45,072 bases of DNA from Alistipes sp. (lineage in GTDB: Bacteria; Bacteroidota; Bacteroidia; Bacteroidales; Rikenellaceae). The notes under the pieces are model-generated. The model had not been told where the DNA came from, ran no database searches, and saw only the letters and a list, made by a program, of their open reading frames with translations. Below, piece after piece: positions 24,776 to 33,873 of the stretch. The position numbers and the translations under genes were made by a program. The DNA lies in assembly GCA_017621455.1 (NCBI GenBank), contig JAGATC010000021.1:1-45072 (forward strand), given 5' to 3'. The first letter of the stretch is position 1. The number at the start of each line of letters is the position of its first letter.

Positions 24776-24801
24776 ACGCTACTTTTAGCAAGAAGCCTAT
24801 C

Positions 24802-26118
24802 CTACTGAGCTATCTGGTTCATAGCAGCGATAAACGATGGAATATCCTGCTCGGCTGTGAGTGTGTAGAACTTACCACCTATCTCTGCCATAAAGAACAT
24901 CTGCGTGAACTTAGGATAGCCGGGCGTGTTGACACCATAGCGAACAATGGCACGCTGACCATCATCGAGGATGCCCGCAATGGCTATATAGTAGTCGCCA
25001 TCGGCATTATCGTAGTAGTAGCCATCCTCGTCACCTGCAAAGAGGTAAATATCGGCCAGGCCATACTCCTCGCCAAGGTCGTAATCCTCGGCTACAAGCT
25101 GCGAGTAGAAGAACATGGCGTCGAGCTCTGCGTTGTACTCAACCTCAATCATTAGGTCATCGAAGCCCTCCCAGCCCGTCATATAGAACGAACGGTTAGC
25201 TACGCCCTTAGTTATCTCAACAGGCGTGATGGTGCCATTCTGACCCTCGATATTCCACTTACCGAGCCATCCGAGATAGTTGACAGATGGCATCTGCTCC
25301 TCAACCGTAAAGGCATTGCTAACGGCATAGAGGCCACTAACCTCACCTTCGAGGGTGTAGCCCACGGCTATAGCACGATACGTGCCTGGAGCAAGGTCGA
25401 ATGGGTCCCTTGCAGTGCCTCGATAGAGCATATCCTCAAACTTGTATGTCGTGCCATTCTGCTTATTGAAGTCGGCAAGGTATGCCTTCATATCCACGAG
25501 CATTGCGTCGGCCAGGTCGCGCAACTGGTAGGGGTCGTATGACTCATCGTAGACGATGGTAATAGCATAGGGGTTATTATCGGTGCTAATCACCTCGACC
25601 ACGTGGTCGTAGGTGACATCATCCACCCTATCCTTTCCGCGATAAACTACCGTCCAGGCGGCATTCGCACGCATACCGTTGTAGTCCTCGCCACCATTCT
25701 CGGCAAGCGTCTTAAACTCTACCACAGCGATCTCACCATACTGCACGCCCTCGGCCGTTAGGCCTGTGGCGATATAGCGGTAATTAGTGTCGGGAGCAAG
25801 GCTCTCCAACAATGATACGTACTGCTTGCTACGGTGGAAGTTCTTCTGGTCGATACCATTAGCCACCACCTCGCCCACGAGGCTCTTTGCATCGGTGGTG
25901 GTGTCGTCGGTAACGAAGCCATACCACGAATCCTTAGCCTCAAAGTCGTGCGTAACCTTTATCTTTGCCGTAGTTGTGGTTATGTTCTCCACCTCAACGT
26001 TGAGCTTTAGGGCGGGAAGCTGAGTCTTAGGCTCCTCCTCGCCACCACAAGCCACCATCAGGGTAATGGCCGCCATAGCAACCATTACCCTTGTAAGTGA
26101 TAATTTTAGAAGATTCAT
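24802..26118 (-). CDS. Lipoprotein with FN3-like domains, last gene of the BACON operon
   Basis: This 438-residue protein has lipobox Cys24 (LMVACGGEEEP), again with acidic residues fit for surface export. Two FN3-like beta domains are visible (about 35-135, ENITTTTAKIKVTHDFEAKDSWYGF and later YRYIATGLTAEG; then about 150-275 ending YRAIAVGYTLEGEVSGLYAVSNAFTV). A C-terminal region (about 285-438, NYLGWLGKWNIEGQNG) resembles a lipocalin-like or DUF-type beta domain. There is no catalytic motif. It starts 14 nt after the stop of the 926-residue lipoprotein gene, so the two are co-transcribed. A surface or matrix role is likely; the ligand is unknown. Confidence 0.6.
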   Translation of the reverse strand: MNLLKLSLTRVMVAMAAITLMVACGGEEEPKTQLPALKLNVEVENITTTTAKIKVTHDFEAKDSWYGFVTDDTTTDAKSLVGEVVANGIDQKNFHRSKQYVSLLESLAPDTNYRYIATGLTAEGVQYGEIAVVEFKTLAENGGEDYNGMRANAAWTVVYRGKDRVDDVTYDHVVEVISTDNNPYAITIVYDESYDPYQLRDLADAMLVDMKAYLADFNKQNGTTYKFEDMLYRGTARDPFDLAPGTYRAIAVGYTLEGEVSGLYAVSNAFTVEEQMPSVNYLGWLGKWNIEGQNGTITPVEITKGVANRSFYMTGWEGFDDLMIEVEYNAELDAMFFYSQLVAEDYDLGEEYGLADIYLFAGDEDGYYYDNADGDYYIAIAGILDDGQRAIVRYGVNTPGYPKFTQMFFMAEIGGKFYTLTAEQDIPSFIAAMNQIAQ

Positions 26119-26132
26119 AGCTATTATCTCAA

Positions 26133-28913
26133 TTATTTACTACTCTGCTTCTTGTAGATAGCGATGTCGTTGGTCGTATCGGCAGCATCAAGAGATGATA
26201 CTTTTGTGGCGCCGAACTTTCCTGATGTTGCATTAAATGTTATGACAGCTGCTGTACTTGCGCTATTAGTAATTGTGGCGACACCACCTTCCGACTCGAT
26301 ATCTATTGAAAATCTGGTGTAGTTACCAAGGCTTGTACTACCCTTCAATGATGATGAGCCAAGGTATAGATAGTAATCTGATGTCTTATGTGTAAACTCC
26401 AGAGCAAACTTACCATCTGCCTCACTATCCACAAGAGTGAATATTACCACACCAGCCTCCTCGGCATCATAGATTACATTGCCCGACCTAACAATATCTG
26501 CTCCGGGGAAGTTAGTCTGCGATGTAATAGTACCTGTACTTACACCAAGCGCCTTATCGCTGTTCTTTGCCACGATGATTACCTCATCGCCCACAGCAAG
26601 TGTTGAAGCATCGGTAACGAGCTCATAACCAAGCTTATTTGCTGGGTTGATACCCTGCTGAGCAATAGCCGTAACTGAGGTCAAACCATAGGTGAAGGTT
26701 ACCTCGGCCTCGCGAGCAGCAGAGGTGGTATTCTCCGAACCGAATGTCACGGTTGCAACATCACCACCATCATACGCAAGCTCGGCAAAGTCGTTCTCGG
26801 TCATCGAAGCTGTGACAGCCTCGGGGAGAGTGATGGTGCCATTGCTATATGTAGCGACAGCAATCTCCACGCTACCACCAGTGTAGTCGGCAGCAAGACC
26901 CATAGTTAGGCCAATGCCGTAGTGACCCTTATAGATAGAGTAGTGTGAGCTATTACCACCCTTACCCGAGCCAGCAGGAATAGCAGTAACGGTCATAACA
27001 TCGCCAACAGCAACGCCAATCTCGTCGTTACCAGACACCTTAACGCCACCATCGGTGTAGAGGTACTGAATGGTCGCAATGTTACCCTCGGCGTCAGCGA
27101 GCTTAAACGTACCGCTGCTCGAGGTTGTCATCTCGGTGATGCGACCAGTGAGCCTGTATGTAGAGTTCTCATCCTTTGCCAACGTAATAAACTCGGCGAT
27201 AGTAATATCCTGAGGAACACCCTTCTGCATTACGTTGAACGACCACGAGAGCGACTCCTGACCCTCCATCTCTGCAGTGATGGTAACAACAGCCTCGCGC
27301 TTAGCGCCAGTGTTAGCCTCGGCAGTGTAGGTTAGGTAGTTGTTCACCGAATCGTAAGCTACGCTCAACCAATCAACATCTGCGGCTGCCGAAATTGTCC
27401 ACGCGCCAACATAGTTGAACTTCACCTGCTCTGTATCGAACGCTGTAGCCTCCGCAGTAGCCTCCTCGGCGATTACGATAGACTCACCTGCATCGGGCAC
27501 GGTAACATTGGCCTTAACAACGGGAATATCGCCCACAGCACCCTCGAGCTTATATACGCATATCGCTTGGTTGGCGCTTGTGCCGCTATAGAAGTACTTC
27601 GACGAGTTGTAGTAGCGAATCATATTACCAGCATACTCGCCCTCAGTGTTCTTTACCGTAGCATCGCCATCCTCAGCATTGATAGCTATTGCGAATGAGG
27701 TGTTGGCATCCATAAACGACTGGCTGATAAGGTAGCGCGACGACTTGTTGTTCGATACGAGGAACTTCTCACGAGTTGCGTCGTAGAACGAGAAGGTACC
27801 CTCAGCTGTGCCAGCAACCAAGGTAAATGGCTGCACATCATCATTGGCAATCAAGAAGTTATCAAGCTTGCCAACATCCACTGCATCACGACGTGCCGAT
27901 GTAGAGGTCTCCGAAGCGTTGTTGTAGAGGTTCTTGCTGATAGCCTTATCGTAGTCCTTAGCTACAAAGGTGATAACGTCACCCTCCTTCAACGATGAAG
28001 CATCCTTCACCAAGGTCCACTTATCGCTACCCATAACGCCCATCATATCCACGCCAAAGCGGTTGACCATACCAGCCTCGAGTGTTAGAGCCTTACCCTC
28101 GGGGATAGTACCCTCCTTTACGTAGAGCTTCTTGTTTGTGATGATGGTAATGGTGTAGCTATCACCCGCCTCAAGTGTTGTGGGTAAGACGTTGAAATAG
28201 ATAGCATCAGAGGCATTAGTGATGACACTTACGCTGCTAACGCCATCGGCAACCTCAAACTCGTGAGGAGCGTTAAGGTCGGCAGTGATAGTACCTGCGA
28301 GAGCCTTACCATCTGCCATAAATACAACCTTCTCAACCTCATCGCCAGCCTCAACATTGAAGTTCTTGAGTGTCATCTTAACAACGGCTGCCACACGTGT
28401 AAACTGCATCTGCTGTGCCTCGGTGGGCTGTGTTGCAGCAGCTACAACCTTCGACACCAATAGGTCGGCATTGGGGTCGTACGACGCCTCGGCCATAGTC
28501 TGATTGGCGGGCAGTGCAAGGGTTACAGCGTTGATACTCTCGGCAGACACATAAGCACCTGCAGGATATACCGTTACATAGCTGTACGCCTCCTTACCCA
28601 CGTTCGTAGCGAAGGTAGCAGTGATGTTTGCCTTGCCATCGATTCGCTCGTAGGCAATGTCCGATGCCACAGCCAGAGCATCGGTCTGCTCCAACACGAC
28701 AAAGCTCTCATTCTCGTCCCAGCTAAATACAGGAGCCTCATCGCTCGAGGTGTCTACCGTGGTACGTGTAGCGGGAGCATCCGCCACAAAACTAACATAG
28801 ACACGACTATCATGTACAGCGCCACCAGCGGGCTCATCAAACTCACTATGGCAGGCAGTGATACCCATTGCTGCTACAGCAACGGCCATCAACGATTTAA
28901 AAAAGTGCTTCAT
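26133..28913 (-). CDS. Large surface lipoprotein: fimbrillin-like, BACON, OB-like and duplicated C-terminal-type domain
   Basis: This 926-residue protein has lipobox Cys21 (GITACHSEFDEP). Residues about 30-300 are fimbrillin-like (APATRTTVDT, then TLALPANQTMAEASYDPNADLLVSK in part). One domain type occurs twice: near 300-460 (WTLVKDASSLKEGDVITFVAK to AICVYKLEG) and near 775-925 (YELVTDASTLAVGDEVIIVAK to DIAIYKKQ). Between them are a BACON domain (about 475-565, ADVDWLSVAYD and NTGAKREAVVTI), an OB-like region (TYRLTGRITEM, FKLADAEGNIATIQYLY) and another BACON-like segment ending AIAQQG. It directly follows the second 48-residue peptide gene (12-nt gap), repeating the arrangement at 20302-23194. 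The likely role is adhesion or glycan binding; this is inference. Confidence 0.7.
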   Translation of the reverse strand: MKHFFKSLMAVAVAAMGITACHSEFDEPAGGAVHDSRVYVSFVADAPATRTTVDTSSDEAPVFSWDENESFVVLEQTDALAVASDIAYERIDGKANITATFATNVGKEAYSYVTVYPAGAYVSAESINAVTLALPANQTMAEASYDPNADLLVSKVVAAATQPTEAQQMQFTRVAAVVKMTLKNFNVEAGDEVEKVVFMADGKALAGTITADLNAPHEFEVADGVSSVSVITNASDAIYFNVLPTTLEAGDSYTITIITNKKLYVKEGTIPEGKALTLEAGMVNRFGVDMMGVMGSDKWTLVKDASSLKEGDVITFVAKDYDKAISKNLYNNASETSTSARRDAVDVGKLDNFLIANDDVQPFTLVAGTAEGTFSFYDATREKFLVSNNKSSRYLISQSFMDANTSFAIAINAEDGDATVKNTEGEYAGNMIRYYNSSKYFYSGTSANQAICVYKLEGAVGDIPVVKANVTVPDAGESIVIAEEATAEATAFDTEQVKFNYVGAWTISAAADVDWLSVAYDSVNNYLTYTAEANTGAKREAVVTITAEMEGQESLSWSFNVMQKGVPQDITIAEFITLAKDENSTYRLTGRITEMTTSSSGTFKLADAEGNIATIQYLYTDGGVKVSGNDEIGVAVGDVMTVTAIPAGSGKGGNSSHYSIYKGHYGIGLTMGLAADYTGGSVEIAVATYSNGTITLPEAVTASMTENDFAELAYDGGDVATVTFGSENTTSAAREAEVTFTYGLTSVTAIAQQGINPANKLGYELVTDASTLAVGDEVIIVAKNSDKALGVSTGTITSQTNFPGADIVRSGNVIYDAEEAGVVIFTLVDSEADGKFALEFTHKTSDYYLYLGSSSLKGSTSLGNYTRFSIDIESEGGVATITNSASTAAVITFNATSGKFGATKVSSLDAADTTNDIAIYKKQSSK

Positions 28914-28925
28914 AGTCGTTCCGAT

Positions 28926-29072
28926 TTAGAGGTCACCATCATAGTCGTTATAGCCAGAGTCCTGTCCTGGCTCACCATTGCCGCCAAAGCTCGCGCTAAA
29001 TCCCTGCTCCACCTCAAGCTCCAAAACTTCAACATCAGGAGCTTGATAATCAACTGTTTGGTTTCTTTTCAT
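28926..29072 (-). CDS. 48-residue conserved small peptide, member 2
   Basis: On the minus strand the ATG is at 29072-29070 and the TAA at 28928-28926. The peptide reads MKRNQTV, then DYQAPDVEVLELEVEQGFSA and a short Gly/Asp-rich tail ending GYNDYDGDL. It shares DY(K/Q)AP, EVE(R/Q)GF and AS with the peptide at 20302-20448, has the same length, and also has a changed acidic, Gly-rich tail. It lies 26 nt after the 541-residue gene and 12 nt before the 926-residue lipoprotein gene, inside the operon. No signal peptide is present. The homology between the two is what makes this more than a chance frame. The function is unknown. Confidence 0.75.
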   Translation of the reverse strand: MKRNQTVDYQAPDVEVLELEVEQGFSASFGGNGEPGQDSGYNDYDGDL

Positions 29073-29098
29073 AGTTTTTATATTTTATTTAGTTTAAA

Positions 29099-30724
29099 TT
29101 ATTTCGTCTCTTTAACACAGCGTACCGAGGCTCCATAGGCGCGGGCTCCATACGAATACCACGATGCACCAACCGACTCGTCCAACAGCGGATAGATGCC
29201 GTAGTATATGTCGTTGAAGGCGACAAAGAGCGTCGCCGCCTTGCCGAAGCCCGACACGCCACTACCAAAGCTCTCGGCAGTCCAGTAGAGCATTCTCTCC
29301 GAAGTCTCGCCTATAAGTCCCGAGACGTCGTAGTTGCCCACAGCGGGGAAGAAGTCGCCATTGCCTCCTGTCCACGTCCAGCCATACTCCTGCTTAGTCC
29401 ACTCATCGCTGACATACGAGCATGCATACTCCGCGGGGATAGCTCCAAAGGCACCACGGGGTGGCACACAGTAGCCCACGGGGCAGGGGTCAAATATAGT
29501 CTTATACGCCTTGCCCGCCTCGGCATCGCCCCATAGCTGCGACTCGGACTGCATCATCACACCCGACGTATTCATCAAGTCCTGCTGCATATACCAGTCA
29601 AATACATACTCACCGATGGCTATATCGGTGCGGCAGCCGAGGAATGTCGTGGGGTGCTCCACGGCGTAGGTTATGTTTCCTGGCGCATTGAGAGCTACGG
29701 GGGCGGGATAGCCCACATATTGCCACTCGTAGTCGCCATCACCCGTCTGCATATTGTTGACATTTAGCACTATACGATTTGCCTCTATCTCGGCCTCGAT
29801 GCGGTTATACTCCTCCTCCGTCTCGTTGAGGTCGTAGTTATCATCGTAGCTGTGCGTAGGCATCGCAACATACTCTGCGGGCGATGGCAGGAATGGCTCC
29901 TTACGACCCCACTGATAGAGCATACCGCGGTTCGAGATGTCGTTCATCTCGGTAGTGAGCGCACCAATGTTACGGTCCATCCACTCTAAGCCATTAGCCT
30001 CGGAGCTGCCTATCACTGCATCAGTAACCCATATATGCCAGCTCCACAATATCTCACCCTCGCCACTGCATAGCGCCACAAGAGCATTACCCTCAACAGC
30101 GCCTGTGGTTAGGTAGATATATCCATTCTTGGCATAGAGTGGTGCTCCGTCGATAATAGCGGTGCTACGCGTCTTGTCACCATCGAACGTGGCCTCCCAC
30201 ACAACCTCGGCATAGGAGCCACCCACGATTTGTGCGCCGTATGTTGCCAAATATCGCGAGCGACCATCATCCACACCATTACCCCTAATGTCGGCATGGA
30301 ACTTTACCGTGCTCTGTGTGGGGGCGATATAGCAGTTTGCTGTACCCTGCTTAGATAAGTTCTCAGCGTCGTTGCCGAGCTGCATAAGCTTGAAGCGTGC
30401 CACAGCCGTATCGGGGTCGGTGCCTGCAACGACAGTAACAACAGCCATGCGGCTCTCCTCAGTCTCGTTCTCCTCGACAAAGAGTGTGAGCGAATTCTCC
30501 TCAATGCTGAACTCCACCCACTCAGCCACGCACTCCACATCCCATACATCACGGTTTGTAGAGACAAATATCTCCTTTACGCCACCCTCGCGCTCCACAA
30601 CAGCACTCTCCGACGAGAGCACAACGTTGGCATAGTCGGGCTCGGGGTAGACAATCTCAGTTGGTTCCTTGGTACATCCCACCATAACAACAAGCGGCAG
30701 GATAGATATAAGCACTCTCTTCAT
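29099..30724 (-). CDS. Lipoprotein with BACON domain and FISUMP-like C-terminus
   Basis: This 541-residue protein has lipobox Cys17 (VMVGCTKEPTE). Residues about 33-120 form a BACON domain (AEWVEFSIEENSLTLFVEEN and RMAVVTVVAG in the usual order). From about 250 on it carries the marks of the FISUMP-like fold: LEWMDRNIGA, MLYQWGRKEPFLP, FDPCPVGYCVPPRG and the closing ASVRCVKE. This module is found in Bacteroidetes fimbrial-tip and surface proteins. It starts 10 nt after the LRR gene stop and is the third gene of the operon. It is probably a surface adhesin or tip component; the partner is unknown. Confidence 0.72.
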   Translation of the reverse strand: MKRVLISILPLVVMVGCTKEPTEIVYPEPDYANVVLSSESAVVEREGGVKEIFVSTNRDVWDVECVAEWVEFSIEENSLTLFVEENETEESRMAVVTVVAGTDPDTAVARFKLMQLGNDAENLSKQGTANCYIAPTQSTVKFHADIRGNGVDDGRSRYLATYGAQIVGGSYAEVVWEATFDGDKTRSTAIIDGAPLYAKNGYIYLTTGAVEGNALVALCSGEGEILWSWHIWVTDAVIGSSEANGLEWMDRNIGALTTEMNDISNRGMLYQWGRKEPFLPSPAEYVAMPTHSYDDNYDLNETEEEYNRIEAEIEANRIVLNVNNMQTGDGDYEWQYVGYPAPVALNAPGNITYAVEHPTTFLGCRTDIAIGEYVFDWYMQQDLMNTSGVMMQSESQLWGDAEAGKAYKTIFDPCPVGYCVPPRGAFGAIPAEYACSYVSDEWTKQEYGWTWTGGNGDFFPAVGNYDVSGLIGETSERMLYWTAESFGSGVSGFGKAATLFVAFNDIYYGIYPLLDESVGASWYSYGARAYGASVRCVKETK

Positions 30725-30733
30725 AGTATCAAA

Positions 30734-33700
30734 TTATTTCCACGATGCTGGCATATCCATATAATCGGTAAGCTTGATGCACCCGCCAAAGCATGCCTCA
30801 TGCGCTGAGGTTGACGAGGGGACATAGGGGAAGTCATCACCCTTGACACGCTCATAGAGGTGAACCTTGGTCTGGGTGCCATCCTCTGCCGTGATGATGG
30901 TATAGGGCGACTCTCCCGTGAGCGACCTGCAATTATAGAAGCAGTCGTCTATATAGCTTATACGACGTACGGTGTCGAACAACGATGCGGGTATACTCTC
31001 AAGCGATACACACTCAGCAAAGCACTCCGAGAATGTGATGCTCGAGGTCTTGGTACCTATCGACGAGAAGAGACCCGCGGGTATGGCCTTCAACGACCAA
31101 CACTCGGCAAACGTAGCCTCGAACGAGGTGATAGCGAGGTTATTAGCGAACAACCCCTCAGGGATGCTCTCAAGCGAGGTGCAGCCGTGGAACATACCCT
31201 TAACCGTAGTAATATCGGGGCAATTATCCAGCAGCCCTGCGGGTATCTCACGAAGCGAGCTACAGTCGGCAAAGGTCTCCGAGAATTGTTTTGCCTTGGT
31301 ATTTGTAGCGAAGAGCCCTGCAGGAATCTCCTCAAGCGATGAGCATGCTGCAAACGTTGCGGTAAACTTCAATTTCGCCTCGCCAAATGGAGCGAAGAGA
31401 TCCTCAGGGATATTTTTCAACTCGGGGCAGTTGCAGAACATATAGCCGATTGACGAGACACCGCTATTTTCGCCAAAGATAGAGCCCTCGATGGTGTGCA
31501 ACTTGGGACAGTTCTCAAATAGGCTCTCGAAGCCTGTAGATACCACCGTACTCTTAGCAAACAACCCTGCGGGGATGGTCTCGATGCCCGAAGAGTCGAA
31601 GAGGTTGCGATAGCCTGGCGACGTTACCTTCGTGAAGCGGTCGAACAAGCCCGCGGGCACGGTCTTCAAATTAGGACACTCCGAGAACATATAGGTGAAG
31701 TCGGCAGACGAATAGTCGCGGGCGTCGTTAAAGAGCGTCACAGGCACCGACTCCAAAGCGGTATTGTGGAACATATAGGTGAACTCATACGCCAAGGTCA
31801 TGTCGCGCAACAAGCCCGCGGGGATAGTGCGCAACGAGGTACAGTCGGCAAAGCAGTAGCGGAACGACTTGGCCGAGGTAAGACCATCGAACACACCCTC
31901 CTTGATGGTTGTGAGGTTCTTGCAATCCTGGAACACCGCGCCTATGGTCTTGACACCCGTCAAGCCCTCAAATATACCCTGCTGCAGGGTGCTGACACCA
32001 GTCTTGTAGAAGATATACTCGAGGTTTGTTACAGCAGCGTTATTGCGGAAGACACCCGCGGGTATCTCCTCGATAGCCGAGCAGCCGGCAAACATATACT
32101 TTATGTCGAGTGCCGCCGTAGCACCAGCCATAAGGTCGTAGGGAATCTCCTTGAGGCACACACAGGCCGAGAAGGCTCCAGTAAACTTCTCGGCAAGGCT
32201 CGCCGAGGCGAAGATGTCAGCGGGTATCGACTCGATGGCCGTAGCACCAAACACATAGTCTAACTGGGTGATATTTGGGCAGTTGGTAAACAGATCCTCT
32301 GGGATGCTCTTTAGCTTACCCGCACGCACCTTCTCGCTTACCGACGAGAAGTTGGTAAGTGTCTGATTTGTGTCGACAATACCCGAACCCGTAGCGTAGA
32401 AGGCATACGATAGATCCTCTGCCGCTGTGCAGTTCTTGAATAAGTCGGCGGGGATCTCGCTAATAGCTGCCGAGTGTGAGAAGCAGTCCTCGAAGCGCTT
32501 GGCAGCAGTGGCATAACGGAACAACCCAGCAGGAATCTCACGTAGCGACTCACAGCACGAAAAGGCGCCATTAAACGACTTCACGTTAGCGAAAGAGCCT
32601 GCTACATCGTTCGGTATAGACTCCAAGCCTGCACAACCAAGACACATATCAGCAGCTGTGGTGTAGCCCAACGTTCCCCATGATATGATGTTACGCAGCT
32701 CGGTAGTTATGGCATTGTCGGCACCAAACTCGAGCGACTTAGCCTCACCCGTGATGGTAATGGTGTATAGACCTGGCTCGGCATAGGTGTGGTGACCACG
32801 TATCTCTATAAACTCCTCTACCTCAGAGCCGTCACCCCAATCCACCTGAATCTGTCCGCCGCCACTGGGCGAAAGCACTGGAGCCGCAGTGATAAAGGTA
32901 TCGGGGACCGTAATCTCTATCTCGTAGATAAGCTCATCGGTATCGGGGCCAATCTGCAACACGCTAATGGTCGCCTTAGCACTGTTATCCTTGTCGCCAA
33001 CAACAATATCGAACGAGCCACGTCGCTCATTGCCACCCATGTTGGAAGCGACCGTCACGGCAACACCACCCTCCTGCTTGGCAACTGTAAACCATTCGGC
33101 AGAGAGGTTTTCGACGTCCCACTCTAACTCCTCGTTTGTGCGGAGCATAAGGTGCTTAACACCACCCTCATCGTCCGCTGCCACGTTGTGGCTGCTAACA
33201 ACAATAAAGGCATTGCCATCCTGCGTTACGCGTAGCGTTGCTCTATCGGTACGGTCGGCCATGCCCGCAACAACCTCTATTTCGGTGCTACGCACCATAT
33301 TCTCGCTGTTGTCATCGGCCGTAAGTCTCAAGCCCTGCTCGGTGCGTTGCACAAGAAGCCAGCTACAGTTGGTCTCTACGGACCAATCCTCAACACTACA
33401 CTCCACCTCTACGTCGAGGACTAATTCGGTGTGTGCCATGAAGTTATGCTCCGCAATGCTAAGCTCTATTTCGGCATCGCCATTGCAGTTCTGCGTGATG
33501 TTCACCGTGCGCTCCACACCCTCGGCACTAACAACGATAGTAGCACTACGGCGCTCCGTCGAGGTATTAGTATCGGCAACGAGGTATAGGAAGTAGTCGT
33601 CAGCATCTATCTGAAGCCACTCAGCATCGGTTGTGGTATAGCTCCACTGCTGGACATTAGTTACAACGTCGATGGCAAGCTCACCACCACGCACCTTAAA

Positions 33701-33871
33701 GCCCACGCTACACTCTCCATCCTTGCAACTAAACAGCGTACTCTCGGACGAGAGCTCCAAGGTAGTACGTCCAGGCGACTGCGGAGGGTTATTATCAATT
33801 TCTACCTCGCTGCAGGCTACAGCAACGAGCATAACGGCCATAATGGCAACGATATATCGTAAGTGTTTCAT
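30734..33871 (-). CDS. Giant BACON/PKD-like lipoprotein with about 20 Cys-containing leucine-rich (DUF285-like) repeats
   Basis: This 1045-residue protein has lipobox Cys20 (LVAVACSEVEID). Three BACON domains follow (about 35-130, 133-218 and 221-308). A PKD-like domain spans about 315-385 (VDWGDGSEVEEF and HHTYAEPGLYTITI). From about 405 to 1000 there are roughly 20 repeats of 26-28 residues, with the pattern C-x-x-L-x-x-IP-x-x-LF, then about ten residues, then a F-x-x-x-F motif. This matches BspA/DUF285-type surface repeats. Most repeats carry one Cys at the same place. The protein starts 2 nt after the 373-residue gene. BspA-like proteins are known adhesins; binding here is inferred. No frameshift is seen despite the repeats. 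Confidence 0.82.
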   Translation of the reverse strand: MKHLRYIVAIMAVMLVAVACSEVEIDNNPPQSPGRTTLELSSESTLFSCKDGECSVGFKVRGGELAIDVVTNVQQWSYTTTDAEWLQIDADDYFLYLVADTNTSTERRSATIVVSAEGVERTVNITQNCNGDAEIELSIAEHNFMAHTELVLDVEVECSVEDWSVETNCSWLLVQRTEQGLRLTADDNSENMVRSTEIEVVAGMADRTDRATLRVTQDGNAFIVVSSHNVAADDEGGVKHLMLRTNEELEWDVENLSAEWFTVAKQEGGVAVTVASNMGGNERRGSFDIVVGDKDNSAKATISVLQIGPDTDELIYEIEITVPDTFITAAPVLSPSGGGQIQVDWGDGSEVEEFIEIRGHHTYAEPGLYTITITGEAKSLEFGADNAITTELRNIISWGTLGYTTAADMCLGCAGLESIPNDVAGSFANVKSFNGAFSCCESLREIPAGLFRYATAAKRFEDCFSHSAAISEIPADLFKNCTAAEDLSYAFYATGSGIVDTNQTLTNFSSVSEKVRAGKLKSIPEDLFTNCPNITQLDYVFGATAIESIPADIFASASLAEKFTGAFSACVCLKEIPYDLMAGATAALDIKYMFAGCSAIEEIPAGVFRNNAAVTNLEYIFYKTGVSTLQQGIFEGLTGVKTIGAVFQDCKNLTTIKEGVFDGLTSAKSFRYCFADCTSLRTIPAGLLRDMTLAYEFTYMFHNTALESVPVTLFNDARDYSSADFTYMFSECPNLKTVPAGLFDRFTKVTSPGYRNLFDSSGIETIPAGLFAKSTVVSTGFESLFENCPKLHTIEGSIFGENSGVSSIGYMFCNCPELKNIPEDLFAPFGEAKLKFTATFAACSSLEEIPAGLFATNTKAKQFSETFADCSSLREIPAGLLDNCPDITTVKGMFHGCTSLESIPEGLFANNLAITSFEATFAECWSLKAIPAGLFSSIGTKTSSITFSECFAECVSLESIPASLFDTVRRISYIDDCFYNCRSLTGESPYTIITAEDGTQTKVHLYERVKGDDFPYVPSSTSAHEACFGGCIKLTDYMDMPASWK

Positions 33872-33873
33872 AG

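Noticed and set aside
24780..24830. A tRNA-like string (ACTGAGCTATCTGGTTC) near the end of the 438-residue lipoprotein gene
   Set aside because: It is the antisense of the codons for the C-terminal NQIAQ and its stop; no cloverleaf can be drawn around it.
30860..33596. Several long plus-strand open frames (up to 209 codons) inside the LRR gene
   Set aside because: They are antisense to the repeat array, share its periodicity and have no starts, signals or promoters.
30734..33871. The regularly spaced repeats as a CRISPR array
   Set aside because: The repeats are coding, in frame, diverged at DNA level and about 80 nt long without constant spacers; no cas genes are near.
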